DNA of 14,711 nucleotides from an uncultured Dyadobacter sp. (GTDB taxonomy: Bacteria; Bacteroidota; Bacteroidia; Cytophagales; Spirosomataceae). Under the pieces are notes generated by a model. The model was not told the DNA's origin and did no database searches. It saw only the letters and a list, made by a program, of their open reading frames with translations. The stretch covers positions 1-14,711 of the forward strand of contig NZ_CAMLSE010000066.1 in assembly GCF_946482605.1 (NCBI RefSeq), given 5' to 3'. A program made the translations under genes and the position numbers. This document shows, piece by piece, positions 12,598-14,711 of this stretch (position 1 is its first letter; each line of letters begins with the position of its first letter).

Positions 12598-14711
12598 CTA
12601 AAACAAAACGCCTTCGTCGTCCGATTTGGCCGGAGGCGTATACACATCCGCGCTATCGGCTGGTGCTGTGGTGCATTCGCCCGCAAAATTGGCTGGCTTC
12701 GTGAAGGGCCCTTTGCGGTATTGGACCAGGGTCTGATCATTGTATACTTTCTGCATGAATGCGCCCCAGGCCGGCATCGCTACTCGCCCGCCCTGGCCTA
12801 ACGCCAGCGTGCGGAAGTGAATGCTGCGGTCTTCACCGCCCACCCATATGCCCGCGACCAGGTTGTGCGTCATGCCCATGAACCACCCGTCGGAATGGTT
12901 CTGTGAAGTTCCGGTTTTGGCGGCGATCTCGTTGCCATCCGTCACGCCATACTGACGCAGGCGTCCCGCGGTGCCGCCTGCATCTTCCACCGCGCCACGC
13001 ATCAGGTACAGCATGTTGTAAGCCATATTTTCATTCAACTCCTGGCTCTGCTGCTCGTGAAACTCTCCCAGCAGCTTGCCGTGGCGGTCCTCGATCCGCA
13101 GGATCGTCATCGGCATGACCTTGTACCCGCCGTTGGCGAAAGTGCAGTAAGCGGAGACCATTTCATATACTGACACATCCCCCGTTCCGAGGCAGAGTGC
13201 CGGAGTAGCCGGCAGTTCGCTCGTAATGCCCAGTTTGTGCGCATAGTCCACCACGGTATTGGCCTTTACCATCTTCATGATGTAGGCCGTCACCGAGTTC
13301 ACCGATTTACCCAACGCCTGCCGCAGCGAAAGCGGTTGCTCGGAGTATACGCTATTGGAGTTTTTAGGCGTATAGTCTTCCGACACATCATCGATCCCCG
13401 CCTGAAATGTGACCGGCGAGTCCATGATCTTCTCACAGGGTGTGATGAAGTTTTTATCAAGACCTGCGGCGTAGACAAACGGCTTAAATGTAGAACCCGG
13501 CTGCCTTTTACCCTGTTTCACATGATCGTATTGAAAATATTTGAAATTAATCCCTCCTACCCATGCCTTCACGTGCCCGTTCTGCGGGTCAATGGCCATC
13601 ATACCGGCCCGCAGGAAGCGCTTATAGTACTTAATGGAGTCAATGGGGCTCATCGTTACTTCCTTCTCTCCGTCCCATGAAAACACCTTCATTTTATAAG
13701 GCTTATTCATCACTTTCCATGCTTCCTCCTCACCCAGTTTGTTTTTAAGTACTTTGAAATAGGGCAAACGACGGACAGCCGTGTTGATAAAACCGGGAAT
13801 TTCCTTCCCGTCCTCACTGATCCACGGGTTGCGTCCTTTCCAATGCTCATTAAAGATCTTCTGCTGTTCCTTCATGTGCCGTGTCAGCGCTTCTTCCTGG
13901 TACGTCTGCATGCGCGAATCGATGGTGGTGTAGATCCGCAGTCCGCTGGTGTAGAGATTGAGATCGGTGCCATTCTCCTCATTGTACAGTTTCACCCATG
14001 CTTTGAGGTAACCCCGCACCGATTCGCGGAAATAGGGAGCGGGGCCGTTGGCATGTGTTTCCATGGCAAAGTCGAGGCCCAGCGGCTTTTCCTTCAACTC
14101 ATTGAAATCCTCGTCCGTAATGTAGTCGTAACGCGCCATCTGGGCCAGCACGGTATTGCGGCGATTGGTAGCGTTTTGCGGAAAACGCATCGGGTTATAG
14201 ATCGTCGGATTTTGCAACATACCCACCAGCAATGCCGACTGTGGGATGTTCAGATCCGATACTTCCGTATTGAAATAGGTTTTGGCGGCCACTTTAATGC
14301 CGAATGCATTGTTGCCGAAGGACACCGTGTTGAGATACATCTGCATGATCTCCTGCTTGGTATACTTTCTTTCTATGATAATGGAAAGTATCCATTCCTT
14401 GGTCTTGGCGATGACGATGCGGACGCCCGGAATTTTCCCCAACACACCTTCAAACTCCTCCGAACGGGTGTTGAAGAGGTTTTTTGCGACCTGCTGCGTG
14501 AGGGTACTACCGCCGCCCGAACTCGAATTGCCGGTCAATATCCCTTTTGCAACACGCAGGAGGCTCCTGGGGTCGATGCCCGAATGGCCGATAAAACGGG
14601 TGTCCTCCGTTGCCAGTAATGCATTGATCAGATTGGGTGAAATCTCCGAGATCTCGACCGGCGAGCGGTTTTCATTGAGATACTTGCCCAGTGACTTCCC
14701 GTCCTCGGAAA
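12598..14711 (-). CDS. Class A penicillin-binding protein, PBP1A type (5' partial)
   Basis: A bifunctional peptidoglycan synthase at the inner membrane, joining a glycosyltransferase and a transpeptidase. The frame is open to the window edge, so about 703 residues are visible and the N-terminal anchor lies outside. The transglycosylase begins with ALLATEDTRFIGHSGIDP (catalytic Glu35 of the visible part), then GGGSTLTQQVAKNLF (about 65-79). The transpeptidase carries the three penicillin-binding motifs: STFK (406-409, nucleophile Ser406), SVN (469-471) and KTGT (598-601). The C-terminus is short and ends in a Pro/Ala/Asp-rich tail, without extra domains. The TTG at 14538 lies inside the transglycosylase and is not a start. 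It is convergent with the oxidoreductase, and a strong hairpin lies between them. Confidence 0.95.
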   Translation of the reverse strand, partial: SEDGKSLGKYLNENRSPVEISEISPNLINALLATEDTRFIGHSGIDPRSLLRVAKGILTGNSSSGGGSTLTQQVAKNLFNTRSEEFEGVLGKIPGVRIVIAKTKEWILSIIIERKYTKQEIMQMYLNTVSFGNNAFGIKVAAKTYFNTEVSDLNIPQSALLVGMLQNPTIYNPMRFPQNATNRRNTVLAQMARYDYITDEDFNELKEKPLGLDFAMETHANGPAPYFRESVRGYLKAWVKLYNEENGTDLNLYTSGLRIYTTIDSRMQTYQEEALTRHMKEQQKIFNEHWKGRNPWISEDGKEIPGFINTAVRRLPYFKVLKNKLGEEEAWKVMNKPYKMKVFSWDGEKEVTMSPIDSIKYYKRFLRAGMMAIDPQNGHVKAWVGGINFKYFQYDHVKQGKRQPGSTFKPFVYAAGLDKNFITPCEKIMDSPVTFQAGIDDVSEDYTPKNSNSVYSEQPLSLRQALGKSVNSVTAYIMKMVKANTVVDYAHKLGITSELPATPALCLGTGDVSVYEMVSAYCTFANGGYKVMPMTILRIEDRHGKLLGEFHEQQSQELNENMAYNMLYLMRGAVEDAGGTAGRLRQYGVTDGNEIAAKTGTSQNHSDGWFMGMTHNLVAGIWVGGEDRSIHFRTLALGQGGRVAMPAWGAFMQKVYNDQTLVQYRKGPFTKPANFAGECTTAPADSADVYTPPAKSDDEGVLF

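Noticed and set aside
14536..14538. TTG as start of the penicillin-binding protein
   Set aside because: The same frame continues to the window edge and encodes the conserved transglycosylase motif with the catalytic Glu.
13843..14619. Plus-strand open frame of 258 codons
   Set aside because: It is antisense to the penicillin-binding protein, whose catalytic motifs are intact.
1..14711. Defence island, CRISPR array, prophage or transposon
   Set aside because: No spaced repeats, recombinase, transposase, nuclease or phage-structural genes were recognised on either strand.

Overview
The window reads as the left end of a draft contig from a Bacteroidota genome, most likely Cytophagales/Spirosomaceae and Dyadobacter-like. 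This is inferred from gene content: stand-alone LytTR response regulators with LytS-type kinases, a SARP-type winged-helix C-terminus, lipoproteins with an acidic tail after the lipid cysteine, promoters of the TAnnTTTG type and few clear Shine-Dalgarno sites. No 16S or other marker gene is present, so the genus is a guess. Bases 1-35 are not genomic: they match the 3' end of the Illumina TruSeq universal (P5/Read 1) adapter, so real sequence starts at 36.

Layout. 37-708 (+) is the tail of a large protein ending in a SARP-like DNA-binding domain. 738-1526 (-) is a small MscS channel, and 1638-2243 (+) an uncharacterised membrane-anchored protein. 2296-3333 (-) is an AI-2E/PerM-family membrane protein, 3452-3787 (-) a YegP-type DUF1508 protein and 3845-4582 (-) an orphan LytTR regulator with an unusual receiver. 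After about 370 bases without a convincing gene, 4953-5813 (-) encodes a membrane-anchored di-heme cytochrome c.

5974-10396 looks like one signalling neighbourhood. A canonical LytTR regulator (5974-6768, -) is separated from two overlapping LytS-like histidine kinases (8238-9278 and 9275-10396, -) by a two-gene lipoprotein operon on the opposite strand (7069-8234, +). The regulator and the lipoprotein operon are divergent and share a 300-base control region. The kinases converge on the lipoprotein operon with only 3 bases between them. A simple hypothesis is that the kinases signal to the regulator and that the lipoproteins are its target or sensory accessory. One kinase has degenerate catalytic motifs, suggesting it may act as a partner of the other.

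10668-11093 (+) is an AraC-type DNA-binding domain without its usual N-terminal half. It is followed on the same strand by a berberine-bridge-type FAD oxidoreductase (11181-12557). 12598-14711 (-) is a class A penicillin-binding protein (PBP1A type) whose N-terminus lies beyond the window. Strong hairpins sit at several gene ends (733-781, 2262-2296, 3401-3437, 12566-12592).

No tRNA, rRNA, CRISPR array, insertion sequence or phage gene was recognised. Most of the window is ordinary chromosomal content; the split kinase/lipoprotein/regulator block is the most interesting part.
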